Shown: piece after piece, positions 1 to 6,978 of the stretch
Numbering within the stretch: the stretch's first letter is position 1
How the letters are laid out: each line of letters begins with the position of its first letter
Source of the DNA: a bacterium
Lineage (GTDB): Bacteria > RBG-13-66-14
NCBI GenBank assembly: GCA_035528375.1
Contig: DATKYS010000050.1
Span: forward strand, 1-16,689
DNA: 16,689 bases
Direction of reading: 5' to 3'
The notes under the pieces: generated by a model
The model's database searches: none
Told to the model about the DNA's origin: nothing
The model's input: the letters and a program-made list of their open reading frames with translations, nothing else
Program-made: the position numbers and the translations under genes

Positions 1-40
1 CCTCACCCTTAATCCCTCTCCCACGGGGAGAGGGAGACAG
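1..40. repeat. Family B intergenic repeat, copy 1
   Basis: A CTCACCC-type lead is followed by a perfect hairpin, CCCTCTCCC (14-22), loop ACG, GGGAGAGGG (26-34). It is the first of three copies in the 207-base stretch before the PHP phosphatase gene, which holds no credible gene. Confidence 0.8.
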
Positions 41-72
41 GGTACCGCCGCGTTCTCTTCTATCTCGACCTC

Positions 73-122
73 GACCCTCACCCTAGCCCGTAGGCGCGCC
101 TCTCCCTAAAAGGGAGAGGGGG
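73..122. repeat. Family B intergenic repeat, copy 2
   Basis: The same CCTCACCC lead is separated by about 15 bases from a CTCTCCCT / AGGGAGAG hairpin with an AA-rich loop. Same orientation as copy 1. Confidence 0.75.
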
Positions 123-133
123 ACCGTTTCGCC

Positions 134-201
134 CCCCACCCTAACCCGTAACCGCGCTTCCCCCCAGAGGGGAGAGGGGACATGCGGCAGCCCTCACACC
201 G
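134..201. repeat. Family B intergenic repeat, copy 3, with extension
   Basis: A CCCACCCTAACCC lead is followed by a degenerate C-run / GGGGAGAGGGG hairpin and then the extension GACATGCGGCAGCCCTCACAC. The same extension recurs in inverted orientation near 11404-11435 and, diverged, near 13779-13814. The unit ends about 7 bases from the stop codon of the PHP phosphatase gene. Confidence 0.75.
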
Positions 202-207
202 GCCCAC

Positions 208-1035
208 TCACCGGGCCAACAGGTCGGCGACGACCAACTCCACCGGCTCCCGCTCCCGCCAGTAGCACACCCGCTCGTAACCGACTTCACTCAGCAACCC
301 CAGACCGCGGCGTATCTGCGCCGGACCGAAACGCGCCAGGTCGTGCGCGTCGGACCCCACGGTGACGAAACGGACCCCTTCCTCCCGCGCCATGACCAGC
401 GCCTCGGGACCGGGGTAGGGCTCGCCGGGGGCCTGGCCCCAACCGGCCACGTTGAGCTCGACACCCGTGCCGGTGTCGGCGCAGGCGCGGAAAACCGCCC
501 GCAATTCCTTTTCCCAGCGCCGGGCCTCGAAGGGGCCGTAGTAGAGCACCCCGTACCGCTTACAGATGTCGGCGTGGCCCAGGACGTCGAAAATCCCCGA
601 GGCGGCGGCCCCGAGGAGAATCTCGAAGTAACTCCCGTAGGCCTCCTCCACCGGGGTTTTCTCGAAGTACAGCCGGGCCTTCTCCCGGGAGCTGATGGTG
701 GCCCCGATGTCGTCGAGGTAGTGGACGCTGCCGATGAGCATGTCGTAGGGCAGCCGGGCGCACGCGGCGGCTGTCTCGGCCTCCCGGCCCCGCTGGTAGG
801 AGAGCTCCACCCCCAGGCCGACGTAGGTGTCCGGGGCCAGGGGGCGGGCCTCGGCCACGGCGGCCAGGTGCCGGGCGGGATCGTAGAAGCCGTAGGAGTA
901 ATCGCCGGGGTCCAGGTCCAGGTGCTCGGCGGTGACGAGGGCGACGTATCGGTGCCGGCGGGCCAGGCGGGCGTATTCCGCCAGCGGCACCTTGGAATCC
1001 CGCGACAGGTCGGAGTGGAGGTGGCAGTCCAGCAC
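208..1035 (-). CDS. PHP-domain phosphoesterase, histidinol-phosphatase-like
   Basis: A 275-residue PHP (polymerase and histidinol phosphatase) metallohydrolase, probably cytoplasmic. Visible metal-ligand motifs are HLH at residues 5-7, TAEHLD near 36, GVELSY near 74, SVHYL near 105, GHADICKRYG near 155 and GSDAHD near 227, in the order typical of the class. Length and layout resemble the HisJ/HisK-type histidinol phosphatases that dephosphorylate L-histidinol phosphate, but no his genes lie nearby, so the substrate is open; a general PHP phosphoesterase is equally possible. I start it at GTG 1035, which gives MLDCHLHSDLS. The open frame continues upstream, but only inside the preceding phosphoesterase gene in another frame. 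The GTG lies 2 bases after that gene's stop, which suggests translational coupling in one operon. Confidence 0.85.
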   Translation of the reverse strand: MLDCHLHSDLSRDSKVPLAEYARLARRHRYVALVTAEHLDLDPGDYSYGFYDPARHLAAVAEARPLAPDTYVGLGVELSYQRGREAETAAACARLPYDMLIGSVHYLDDIGATISSREKARLYFEKTPVEEAYGSYFEILLGAAASGIFDVLGHADICKRYGVLYYGPFEARRWEKELRAVFRACADTGTGVELNVAGWGQAPGEPYPGPEALVMAREEGVRFVTVGSDAHDLARFGPAQIRRGLGLLSEVGYERVCYWREREPVELVVADLLAR

Positions 1036-1037
1036 GG

Positions 1038-1907
1038 TCAGATTTCGATGACCCGGATCGCGGCGTCCAGCGCCTTTTCCGGGTCCGGTTCGCTCCAGTG
1101 GCGGGCGTAGCCCAGGCAGGAGGTCACCAGCGGTCGTCCCGCCGGCGTCTCGCGGGAGAACTTCATGTGCACGTGGCCGAAGAGGACCGCGGCCAGGCGG
1201 CGCTCCGTGTCGAAGAGCCTGCCGAAGCGCCCCGAGCCCGCGTAGGCCAGGAAGAAATCCCAGGGCAGCCGCCCCGGGGGCCGGATGGCGTCGTAGGGCA
1301 TGTGGTGCGAGCATCCCACCACGGCCCGCACGTCCCACCGCGCCACCTCGGCCAGGTGCTTCCGCAGCCGCCCCTCGAGGAGCCGGCAGACACCCTCGTC
1401 GGAGAGCCGCTCCCCCTCGCCGTCGGTGAAGAGGGCGTAGACGGCGTCCCCCCAGCGCCAGCGCCGGAAGAACTTGCGCCGGTAGACGTCCATGGAAATC
1501 TCGCCGTCCCGCGCGCGGTTCCGCAGCGAGTAGTCGTACCAGCCGATGCTCCCCACGAAGCCCACGTCCCCCACCCGCACCGGCCCGCCGTCCAGGTAGC
1601 CCCAGCCGTGGCGCGCGCACATCTCCGGCAGCAGGCGGTCCAGCCGATCGTAGCTCGTCTCGCCCCGGGACTGCCAGTAGAGCGGAACCCACACGTCGTG
1701 GTTCCCGGCGACGAAGAGTTTCGGGAAGGGCAGCTCGCCGATTTCGGCGAAGGACTCCTCCAAAACCTCCAGGTGCCCCGCCAGGTCGCCCAGCAGTACG
1801 AAGACGTCGGGCGAAATGGCGCGCAGCCGGTCCCCCAGCAGCTTGGGCACCCGACGGGCGGCCTCCGAGTTGTCGGCGTGGATGTCCGAGGTGAAGGCTA
1901 TGCGCAA
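1038..1907 (-). CDS. Calcineurin-like metallophosphoesterase
   Basis: A 289-residue dinuclear metallophosphoesterase. All signature blocks are present: SDIH (residues 7-10), GD (40-41), GNHD (68-71), a paired histidine in CSHHMPYD (199-206) and GHVH (244-247). No signal peptide is seen, so it is probably cytoplasmic. The substrate cannot be inferred; the family includes phosphodiesterases, nucleotidases and protein phosphatases. The start is TTG at 1905-1907, because the conserved strand MRIAFTSDIH begins there and no ATG or GTG lies in frame upstream. An AGGTGG sequence sits just upstream with short spacing. It leads a two-gene unit with the PHP phosphatase, so the pair may act on related phosphorylated substrates (inference). 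Confidence 0.88.
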   Translation of the reverse strand: MRIAFTSDIHADNSEAARRVPKLLGDRLRAISPDVFVLLGDLAGHLEVLEESFAEIGELPFPKLFVAGNHDVWVPLYWQSRGETSYDRLDRLLPEMCARHGWGYLDGGPVRVGDVGFVGSIGWYDYSLRNRARDGEISMDVYRRKFFRRWRWGDAVYALFTDGEGERLSDEGVCRLLEGRLRKHLAEVARWDVRAVVGCSHHMPYDAIRPPGRLPWDFFLAYAGSGRFGRLFDTERRLAAVLFGHVHMKFSRETPAGRPLVTSCLGYARHWSEPDPEKALDAAIRVIEI

Positions 1908-1937
1908 CGGCCACCTGCCGGTCGAAGGGAAAAGGGA

Positions 1938-1967
1938 ATTTTACCGGAGTCCGACCCGTGAGCGCAA
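1938..1967 (-). promoter_or_regulatory. Sigma70-type promoter for the phosphoesterase pair
   Basis: On the minus strand, TTGCGC (1962-1967) and TAAAAT (1938-1943) are separated by 18 bases, with the -10 box about 30 bases before the TTG start at 1907. Confidence 0.55.
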
Positions 1968-2249
1968 GCCGGGCAGAGAAAGGGCGGGACCTCTCGATCC
2001 CACCCGTCAGGCCGAGCGGTTCCCGTCGCCGGAGGACCGACCGGGGGAAGCTAGATTCCGTGCTCGCCGACCGCGTATCAACCCGGGGGTTGCGGCCGAC
2101 ACCATCGGCTCCCCTCCCCGCGAGCGCCGACCGTTCCCCGGGGCGGAGAACCTACGGTACGGGTGGTCGAGGTTCCGCACCCCCGGCTGCGACCCGGCGT
2201 CATATCCACGGAACCGCCCCCCGACCGGCGACCACGCCCCGGTGATGGC
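1968..2249. other. Intergenic stretch without a recognised gene
   Basis: Together with 1908-1967 this makes a 342-base gap. Beyond the promoter at 1938-1967 I see only GC-rich sequence. Short open frames exist on both strands but lack ribosome-binding sites and protein-like composition. No convincing terminator with a T-tract is visible after the stop at 2250. Confidence 0.6.
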
Positions 2250-2780
2250 CTACTTGCTCAGGGCCAGCGCGTTCAGGATGCTCTTCAGGGTATCCTGGAC
2301 CGCGCTCTTCTGCGCCTTGGGAACCTTGGCGTAGAGAAGCACCCCGCAGGTGCCGGTGCCGGAGACGCCCACGAAGTACACGTTGCCGCCCGACTCGTAC
2401 GAGCGCAGCGCGTAGGTGACGCCCGCGGAGTTCTTGCTCACCACGACCTTCGTGCCCGTGGTCAACGCGTTGGACTTCTCCGCCAGCTTGTCCTTGCAGA
2501 GCGCGTCCATGTCGTTCTTGCCCAGGCCCACGGCGGAGGCCAGCGAGGTGACGGTTATAGCAACGCTGTTCGGCCCGTTGATGGTGAAGCTGTTGGGGGA
2601 AACGGCACCCCTGCTCCAATCGCCGTTGGGCAGGACGACGTCCACCGCGACGCCGCCGATGGTGGCCTGGAAGGTGGGCGTGGTGGAGCCTCCGCCCGTG
2701 GGCGTCCCGGTGCCGCCGCCCGTGGTGGTGGCCAACGCCGCCAGAACCAGGGCGAGCAGGATGAGGGTCGTATTGCGCAT
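2250..2780 (-). CDS. Small exported protein of unknown function
   Basis: A 176-residue protein with a signal peptide: MRNTT, a hydrophobic core and a likely cleavage after ALA at residue 17. A Thr/Gly/Pro-rich linker (about 18-36) follows, then one compact domain beginning ATIGGVAVDVVLPNG and ending in an amphipathic helix (about 156-176). Cysteines at 95 and 145 could form a disulphide in the periplasm. I recognise no family. The C-terminal half aligns by eye with the next protein (2863-3354): a GG-x-Y strand, a Cys-containing strand and a final helix. ATG 2780 is preceded by GGGAGG at 7-base spacing, and a near-consensus promoter lies just upstream, so it is probably transcribed on its own as well as by read-through. 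The longer open frame upstream of this ATG runs into the neighbouring gene and is not used. Confidence 0.85.
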   Translation of the reverse strand: MRNTTLILLALVLAALATTTGGGTGTPTGGGSTTPTFQATIGGVAVDVVLPNGDWSRGAVSPNSFTINGPNSVAITVTSLASAVGLGKNDMDALCKDKLAEKSNALTTGTKVVVSKNSAGVTYALRSYESGGNVYFVGVSGTGTCGVLLYAKVPKAQKSAVQDTLKSILNALALSK

Positions 2781-2820
2781 GACGAAACCTCCCGGAAAAA
2801 AGTAAGACCAGAATTGAATG

Positions 2821-2849
2821 ATTATAGCCGGACTCGGGGGGGATGGCAA
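2821..2849 (-). promoter_or_regulatory. Near-consensus sigma70 promoter
   Basis: Minus strand TTGCCA (2844-2849) and TATAAT (2821-2826) are separated by exactly 17 bases. The -10 box is about 40 bases before ATG 2780. The promoter lies between the stop of the upstream gene (2863) and the small exported protein. Confidence 0.8.
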
Positions 2850-2862
2850 GTTTATCCCGGTC

Positions 2863-3354
2863 TCAATCCGACGGGCGGAAATCCAGCGCCGACAGGGCCA
2901 CCACCGCCTCGGACCGCGGGGCCGTGGCGGCGAAGTCCACCACGAAGCACCCGGCGGACGTGGAGTAAGCCCCGACCACCCGGCAGGTGTAGAAACCGCC
3001 CTTGGGGTAAACCTCCAGCCGGAAGAGGCGCCCCCCCTCACCGCCCGTGCGCGCGTCGGTGAGCGACTCCGGCTTGAGCGAGGGGAACCGCCGCGCCAGG
3101 AGCCCCGCGAGGTCCGCCTGGTCCGGGGCGACCTCGTAGTCCGGCCCCTCCTCCACCGCCCCCGAGGCGAACGGCTTCCCCGACCCGCTGTAGGAGAGCT
3201 CCACGATGGCCAGCGCGTCGCCGTAGCCGGGGTAGAGCTCGGCGGAGAGGCCCTCCGGCAGGATGAGGGTCACGGTGGGCGAGAGCTCCACCTCCCCCGC
3301 CCGGGCGGGTAAAATCAATACCAGAAAACCCAGCGCCGCGATGCGCCACCGCAC
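2863..3354 (-). CDS. Small exported protein, possible paralogue of its neighbour
   Basis: A 163-residue protein with a signal peptide: MRWR, a hydrophobic core and a likely cleavage after ARA or AG around residue 19. The mature domain opens with a strand ending in LPEG and closes with a strand resembling SALDF, a pattern seen in small periplasmic alpha/beta domains. Two cysteines (124, 136) flank the central strands. By eye the segment from about 108 to 160 aligns with residues 122-170 of the downstream gene, so the two may be diverged tandem duplicates. The start is GTG 3354, 2 bases after the TAG of the acetyltransferase gene, which implies translational coupling. Function unknown. Confidence 0.8.
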   Translation of the reverse strand: MRWRIAALGFLVLILPARAGEVELSPTVTLILPEGLSAELYPGYGDALAIVELSYSGSGKPFASGAVEEGPDYEVAPDQADLAGLLARRFPSLKPESLTDARTGGEGGRLFRLEVYPKGGFYTCRVVGAYSTSAGCFVVDFAATAPRSEAVVALSALDFRPSD

Positions 3355-3356
3355 GG

Positions 3357-3905
3357 CTACCCCCCGAAATATTCCTCGGCCAGGACTCCCATCAGCACCA
3401 CGTCGTGCCAGCGGCCGCCGTACCCGTAGGCCCCCCGCAGCCGCCCCTCCTCTTTAAAGCCGCACTTGGCGTAGGCGCGGATGCCGCCCTCGTTGAACTC
3501 GTACACCCGCAGCCAGATGCGGTGGAGGTTCAGCTCCCCGAAGCCGTACTTGAGGGTGAGGGCGGTGGCCTCGGTGCCGTAGCCCTTCCCCCGGAGCTCG
3601 GGCGGACCGATGAAGACGCCGAACTCGGCGGAGCGGTGGATGCGGTCTATGCCGTGCAGGCCCACGTTGCCCGCCAGGCGGTCATCGGCGGCGAGGCGGA
3701 CGGCGAGGACCACGTCGTCGGGGTTTTTGCCCACGCCGCGGACCCACTCCTCCTCCTGGCCCCGGGTCAGGGGCAGGCACATGGTGAGGTTTCGGCGGGT
3801 GTCGGCGTCGTTGATCCAGCGGGCGTAGAGCGGGGCGTCCTCGGCGCGCACCGGCGAGAGGTACACCAACTCCCCCGCGAGGAAAACGTCCGGTTTGTCG
3901 TCCAT
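3357..3905 (-). CDS. GNAT-family N-acetyltransferase (RimJ/RimL-like)
   Basis: A 182-residue acetyl-CoA-dependent N-acetyltransferase. The pattern fits the RimJ/RimL-type branch: an N-terminal strand GELVYLSPVRAEDAP, the acetyl-CoA pyrophosphate loop RGKGYGTEA at 105-113, then LNLHRIWLRV, a FNEGGIRAYAKCGFKEEG segment (138-154) and HDVVLMGVL near the C-terminus. Substrates in this branch include ribosomal protein N-termini, spermidine and amino sugars; the sequence does not choose between them. I start at ATG 3905. The open frame extends to 3941, but that part is translation of a family A palindrome and lacks protein character. The gene heads a run with the two exported proteins. The ribosome-binding site is weak, and its promoter would have to lie in or beyond the repeats upstream. 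Confidence 0.88.
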   Translation of the reverse strand: MDDKPDVFLAGELVYLSPVRAEDAPLYARWINDADTRRNLTMCLPLTRGQEEEWVRGVGKNPDDVVLAVRLAADDRLAGNVGLHGIDRIHRSAEFGVFIGPPELRGKGYGTEATALTLKYGFGELNLHRIWLRVYEFNEGGIRAYAKCGFKEEGRLRGAYGYGGRWHDVVLMGVLAEEYFGG

Positions 3906-3923
3906 GGCCGTAGTCCGTTTCCC

Positions 3924-3950
3924 GTAGGGGCGGGTGTCCACACCCGCCCG
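3924..3950. repeat. Family A palindromic repeat, copy 1
   Basis: GTAGGGG followed by the hairpin GCGGGTGT / ACACCCGC. The closing CCCCTAC end is missing. It lies 18 bases upstream of the acetyltransferase ATG. Confidence 0.8.
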
Positions 3951-3974
3951 CCATTTCCACGTTCCCTACCCCGC

Positions 3975-3995
3975 CCCTCACCCCGGCCCGTGCCT
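3975..3995. repeat. Half copy of family B repeat
   Basis: CCCCTCACCCCGGCCCGTGCC matches the lead of the family B units, but the CCCTCTCCC hairpin does not follow. Confidence 0.45.
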
Positions 3996-4007
3996 CGTTG
4001 CGATGTC

Positions 4008-4073
4008 GTAGGGGCGGACATTCAGGTCCGCCCGCGGGCCGACCTAAACGGCACGCCGTCGGTCGGCCCCTAC
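4008..4073. repeat. Family A palindromic repeat, copy 2 (double hairpin)
   Basis: Bounded by GTAGGGG and CCCCTAC. It holds two hairpins: GGGCGGAC / GTCCGCCC, then GGCCGACC / GGTCGGCC around a core ACGGCACGCCGT. The second half is nearly identical to the copies at 5867-5907 and 13941-13975. Confidence 0.85.
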
Positions 4074-4097
4074 GGGTCGGATTTGCGACGGATGGCC

Positions 4098-4124
4098 GTA
4101 GGGGCGGGTGTCCACACCCGCCCG
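4098..4124. repeat. Family A palindromic repeat, copy 3
   Basis: Near-identical to copy 1 at 3924-3950, in the same orientation, again without the CCCCTAC end. Confidence 0.8.
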
Positions 4125-4155
4125 TGGGACGCCGTATTTTCGCTCCCGACCCAGA

Positions 4156-4190
4156 CCCTCACCCCGGCCCTCTCCCACGGGGAGAGGGAA
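4156..4190. repeat. Family B intergenic repeat, copy 4
   Basis: Lead CCCTCACCCCGG, then CCCTCTCCC (4168-4176), ACG, GGGAGAGGG (4180-4188). It ends 5 bases from the stop codon of the NAD(P)HX repair gene, so it would lie at the 3' end of that transcript as a strong hairpin without a T-tract. Confidence 0.8.
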
Positions 4191-4195
4191 AGCAA

Positions 4196-5734
4196 TCAGG
4201 CGTTGCAAACCGCCTCGATGGCCTCCGGGATCGCCTCCAGGATGTCCTCGGGCGAGACGCTCCAGTCACCGGCCGATTCCGCGGCCAGCTCCCCGGCCGA
4301 CCCGTGGAGGTACGCCCCGGCGACGGCGGCCGAGAACGGCTCCACCCCCCGGGCCAGAAGCGCCCCGATGACCCCGGCCAGCACGTCCCCCGACCCGCCC
4401 ACGGCCATGCGCCAGTCCCCAGCGGGGATGAAGCAGGCCGTCCCGTCGGCGGAGGCCACCACGGTGCGGTAGCCCTTGAGGAGGCAGACGCCGCCCACCT
4501 CGGCGGCCAGCTTCCGCGCGGCGTCCAGACGGTCCGCGTTGACCTCCGCGGCGCTCAAGCCCAGCAGCCGCCCCGCCTCACCGGGGTGCGGGGTGATGAC
4601 CAAAGGGGCCTGCACCCGCTTGAGCACGTCCAGGCCGGTGGTGTTCAGCCCGTCGGCATCCACGACCAGGGGAACGCGAATACCGGGCAGGACGGCCTCG
4701 AGGGTCCGCCCGACGCACTCGTCGGCGCCCAGGCCCGGACCGACGACGCACGCGTCCCCCGAGTTGAGCTGCGCCAGGGCCGTCTGCGCCCCGTAGTGGG
4801 AGACGAAACCGGCCTCGTCGGGCAGCTCCACCGAGGTGACCCCCAGCATGGCCGGCTTGACCAGGAGGAGGGTGGAGGCGGTGGTGCAGAGTGTGACCAG
4901 TCCCGCCCCGGCCCGGCAGGCCGCCAGGCAGGAGAGCCCCGCCGCCCCCGAGTAGTCCCGGCACCCGGCTAAAAGGTTCACCGTCCCCCGCCCGCCCTTG
5001 TGCGTGTCCGGGGGAAGGGGGTCGAAGTAGGGCGCAACGTCGCCGGGCTCGGCGTGGAACGTCCGCAGCTCGGCGAACCGCTCGGGGTTGACACCGATGG
5101 GCGCGGTGACGACCTCCCCGGCCAGGAGATACCCCGGCGGGAGGAAGAGGCCGGTCTTGGGGCAGGCCAGGGTCACGGTGAGATCGGCGGAGACCGCCAG
5201 CTCCGCGGCGCCGGTGGTCGAATCCAGCCCCGAGGGGACGTCCACCGCGACGACGAAGGCGGGACCGTCGTTGAGGGCCCGAATCACCGGGGCGAAGAGT
5301 CCCCGCGGCTCGCCCGACACCCCCGTTCCCAGAAGGGCGTCCACCGCGACGGCGGCCCGCTCCAGGGCGCGCTCCAGCTCGGCCACGTCCTCCTCTCCCT
5401 CGATCACCCAGGCCCCCCGCCCCCCGGCCCGGAACACGTTCCAGTTCACCAGGGCGTCGCCGGTGAGCTCACCGGGGTCGCCCACGGAAAAGACCAGCGG
5501 CTCGACGCCGGCCCCGGCCAGGTGGCGGGCGACGACCAGCCCGTCGCCGCCGTTGTTCCCCTTCCCCACGACCACCACCACGTCGCCGGGTCCGAGGTCG
5601 GGGAAGCGGGAGAGAATCTCCCGGGCGACGCCGCGCCCGGCGTTCTCCATCAGGGCCGTCCCGGGCAGGCCGTCGCCCTCGATGGCCGCCTGGTCAATCC
5701 GTTTCATCTCGTCGGTGGTGGCCACCGGTCGCAT
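4196..5734 (-). CDS. nnr: Bifunctional NAD(P)HX epimerase / ADP-dependent dehydratase
   Basis: A 512-residue fusion that repairs NADHX and NADPHX, the damaged hydrated cofactors. The N-terminal YjeF_N-type epimerase (about 1-230) shows MENAG (29-33), GKGNNGGDG (57-65), DALLGTG (132-138) and DVPSGLD (165-171). The C-terminal ribokinase-like (S)-NAD(P)H-hydrate dehydratase shows HKGGRG (245-250), DADGLN (359-364), TPHPGE (381-386) and GGSGDVLAG (446-454), the ATP/ADP-binding glycine loop. Both halves look complete, and the length matches bacterial fusions. ATG 5734 is preceded by GGAGG at good spacing; the open frame further upstream is not protein-like. It stands alone, with repeats on both sides. 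A GGGGGA / TCCCCC hairpin lies in its leader. Confidence 0.95.
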   Translation of the reverse strand: MRPVATTDEMKRIDQAAIEGDGLPGTALMENAGRGVAREILSRFPDLGPGDVVVVVGKGNNGGDGLVVARHLAGAGVEPLVFSVGDPGELTGDALVNWNVFRAGGRGAWVIEGEEDVAELERALERAAVAVDALLGTGVSGEPRGLFAPVIRALNDGPAFVVAVDVPSGLDSTTGAAELAVSADLTVTLACPKTGLFLPPGYLLAGEVVTAPIGVNPERFAELRTFHAEPGDVAPYFDPLPPDTHKGGRGTVNLLAGCRDYSGAAGLSCLAACRAGAGLVTLCTTASTLLLVKPAMLGVTSVELPDEAGFVSHYGAQTALAQLNSGDACVVGPGLGADECVGRTLEAVLPGIRVPLVVDADGLNTTGLDVLKRVQAPLVITPHPGEAGRLLGLSAAEVNADRLDAARKLAAEVGGVCLLKGYRTVVASADGTACFIPAGDWRMAVGGSGDVLAGVIGALLARGVEPFSAAVAGAYLHGSAGELAAESAGDWSVSPEDILEAIPEAIEAVCNA

Positions 5735-5758
5735 GGTCGCTCCTCCGCACGGTTGGAT

Positions 5759-5775
5759 GGGGGAAAATCTCCCCC
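5759..5775 (-). other. Small hairpin in the nnr leader
   Basis: A perfect 6-bp stem, GGGGGA (5759-5764) and TCCCCC (5770-5775), with a 5-base loop. It begins about 24 bases before ATG 5734 and just outside the GGAGG site. On the minus strand TAAACT lies just upstream as a possible weak -10 box. No known riboswitch is recognised. Confidence 0.35.
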
Positions 5776-5866
5776 AGTTTACCAGATTCCGGACCTCGGC
5801 GGAACGGGGGACCGTTTCGCCCCGGAATCCGTTGACGCTGAAAGGGTCGCGCAACCATGCGATGAC

Positions 5867-5907
5867 GTAGGGGCCGACCGACGGCGCGCCGTTTAGGTCG
5901 CCCCTAC
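5867..5907. repeat. Family A palindromic repeat, copy 4
   Basis: GTAGGGG and CCCCTAC bound a core GACCGACGGCGCGCCGTTTAGGTC. Including the preceding GCGATGAC it is almost identical to the inverted copy at 13941-13983, so the two are recent relatives. Confidence 0.85.
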
Positions 5908-5923
5908 GAGGGTCGAGTTATAC

Positions 5924-5945
5924 AAAAAAGCCGCCCGGCGGCGGC
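5924..5945 (-). terminator. Rho-independent terminator of the outer-membrane protein gene
   Basis: On the minus strand a GCCGCC / GGCGGC stem with a 4-base loop is followed directly by six T. It lies about 20 bases after the TAA at 5964-5966. Confidence 0.85.
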
Positions 5946-5963
5946 GAGGCGGTGCCCGTTTTT

Positions 5964-6548
5964 TTAGAAGAAGAAGCTCACCCCGGCGCCCGCGGTAATC
6001 CCGGAGAACCGCTCCTCCTCGGGGGTGAAGGGGTGGATGTAGTGGCAGCCCACCTCGATAATCACCGACGGCTGGAGGGGGAACTCGGCCCCCACCTCGA
6101 CGAAGACGGCGAAGTTCTGGGCGTTCTGGAAGTAGTTGAAGAGATCCCCGCTCTGACGCTCGATGTCCAGGGAGGTTGTCCGGAGCGTGAACGCCGGTCC
6201 GGCCCCGAAGTACGGCGAAATCCACGTGGTGGGCGAGAAACTGATGCGCGGGGAGATGCCGAAGGTCACCAGGCTGCCGGTCGGGTTCGGGTCCCAGCGT
6301 TGCCAGATGTCGGTCATCAGGAGGTTCGTGTACTCGAAGAAGCCGTATATCTCGAGCTCTCCGGGCTTGAAACGGTACCCGACGCGGAGGGACCCGCCGG
6401 CGCCGTCGTTGAATAAGTAGGAGGGTCCGGAATAAACCCAGTAGCCGCCGAAGAGCCCGACGGCGAATCCGGAAATGGGCTTGCGCGGTGCCTCGGCGAG
6501 AGCCGCCACCATCAGCAGCAAAAGCAGCACCACGAGAACTTTACGCAA
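5964..6548 (-). CDS. Outer-membrane beta-barrel protein
   Basis: A 194-residue protein with a signal peptide (MRKVLVVLLLLLMVAALAEA, cleavage near residue 20). An all-beta sequence follows, with alternating hydrophobic and aromatic residues and many glycines: FAVGLFGGYWVYSG, LRVGYRFKPGELEIYGFFEY, ISPYFGAGPAF. It ends in FFF. A terminal phenylalanine is the usual signal for insertion by the BAM machinery. Length and pattern fit an eight-stranded OmpW/OmpX-like or outer-membrane-protein-beta-barrel domain; no specific ligand can be named. The start is TTG 6546-6548, preceded by GGGAGGGAGCC, a strong ribosome-binding site. The gene is a single unit with its own consensus-like promoter and terminator. 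Confidence 0.85.
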   Translation of the reverse strand: MRKVLVVLLLLLMVAALAEAPRKPISGFAVGLFGGYWVYSGPSYLFNDGAGGSLRVGYRFKPGELEIYGFFEYTNLLMTDIWQRWDPNPTGSLVTFGISPRISFSPTTWISPYFGAGPAFTLRTTSLDIERQSGDLFNYFQNAQNFAVFVEVGAEFPLQPSVIIEVGCHYIHPFTPEEERFSGITAGAGVSFFF

Positions 6549-6582
6549 GGCTCCCTCCCGCCGGGGACCCCATTTTGTCGGC

Positions 6583-6612
6583 AGTATAGCAGGCCGGTCG
6601 GATAAGTGTCAA
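6583..6612 (-). promoter_or_regulatory. Strong sigma70 promoter of the outer-membrane protein gene
   Basis: Minus strand TTGACA (6607-6612) and TATACT (6583-6588) with an 18-base spacer. The leader to the TTG start is about 30 bases. Confidence 0.85.
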
Positions 6613-6978
6613 CGAATCCAACATTTTGGGAGCAAAAAGCGGACCAGGGAACCGGCGGGACCTTCAGGGGCCGTGCGCTCAAAGCAAACCCGGCCTTTCC
6701 AACGCCGACGTCCACCTACCGGAGCATAGAAAAGGTAGGATATAGGAGCGTAATGGCCTCGACCAAACACTCACACGGCTTGGAGCCGAATTTCATCCCA
6801 CCACGACCAGTATTGCAGAAAAACGACCGATTGGGCAACCCCTTATTGGTCGAATCTGAATCCCCACGGGCGCGATTCCAGCAATGGTGTGAGCCGCCGG
6901 AAATATGCTGCCGCCGGTAGTCCTCCAACGGCGGAGCGGCACGACAGTGACGATGACACCATGTCGTAGGACGCAGAG
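6613..6978. other. Lower-GC intergenic stretch, no firm gene
   Basis: This 366-base stretch between the barrel promoter and the sucD stop is near 50 percent G+C where I counted it, clearly lower than its surroundings. One plus-strand frame, ATG 6753 to TAG 6920 (55 codons, beginning MASTKHSHGLEPNF), has an AGGAG 5 bases upstream of its ATG; I cannot identify the peptide. A CCTACC / GGTAGG inverted repeat lies near 6716-6741 and a GGCT / AGCC one near 6779-6787. No terminator with a T-tract is evident after sucD. It may be decayed mobile DNA or an unrecognised RNA. Confidence 0.4.

Noticed and set aside
1036-1914. Single 568-codon frame joining the PHP protein to sequence upstream
   Set aside because: The upstream part is an out-of-frame reading of the phosphoesterase gene. 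Only the part from GTG 1035 shows protein-family conservation.
343-1961. Long plus-strand open frames opposite the two phosphatase genes
   Set aside because: They are complements of well-supported genes, rich in Gly, Pro, Arg and Val as expected from GC-rich antisense frames, with no family motifs.
3906-3941. Longer start for the acetyltransferase
   Set aside because: The extra 12 residues are translation of a palindromic repeat, and homologous GNAT proteins begin near the chosen ATG.
3924-4190. Possible CRISPR array from the run of repeats
   Set aside because: The units differ in length and sequence, are palindromic, and are not separated by regular unique spacers; they also recur singly elsewhere.
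5735-5854. Upstream extension of the nnr frame
   Set aside because: ATG 5734 has a proper GGAGG and matches the family N-terminus; the upstream residues have no match to the epimerase fold.
6930-6978. Terminator after sucD
   Set aside because: Only an imperfect CGACA/TGTCG pairing with mismatches and no T-tract.
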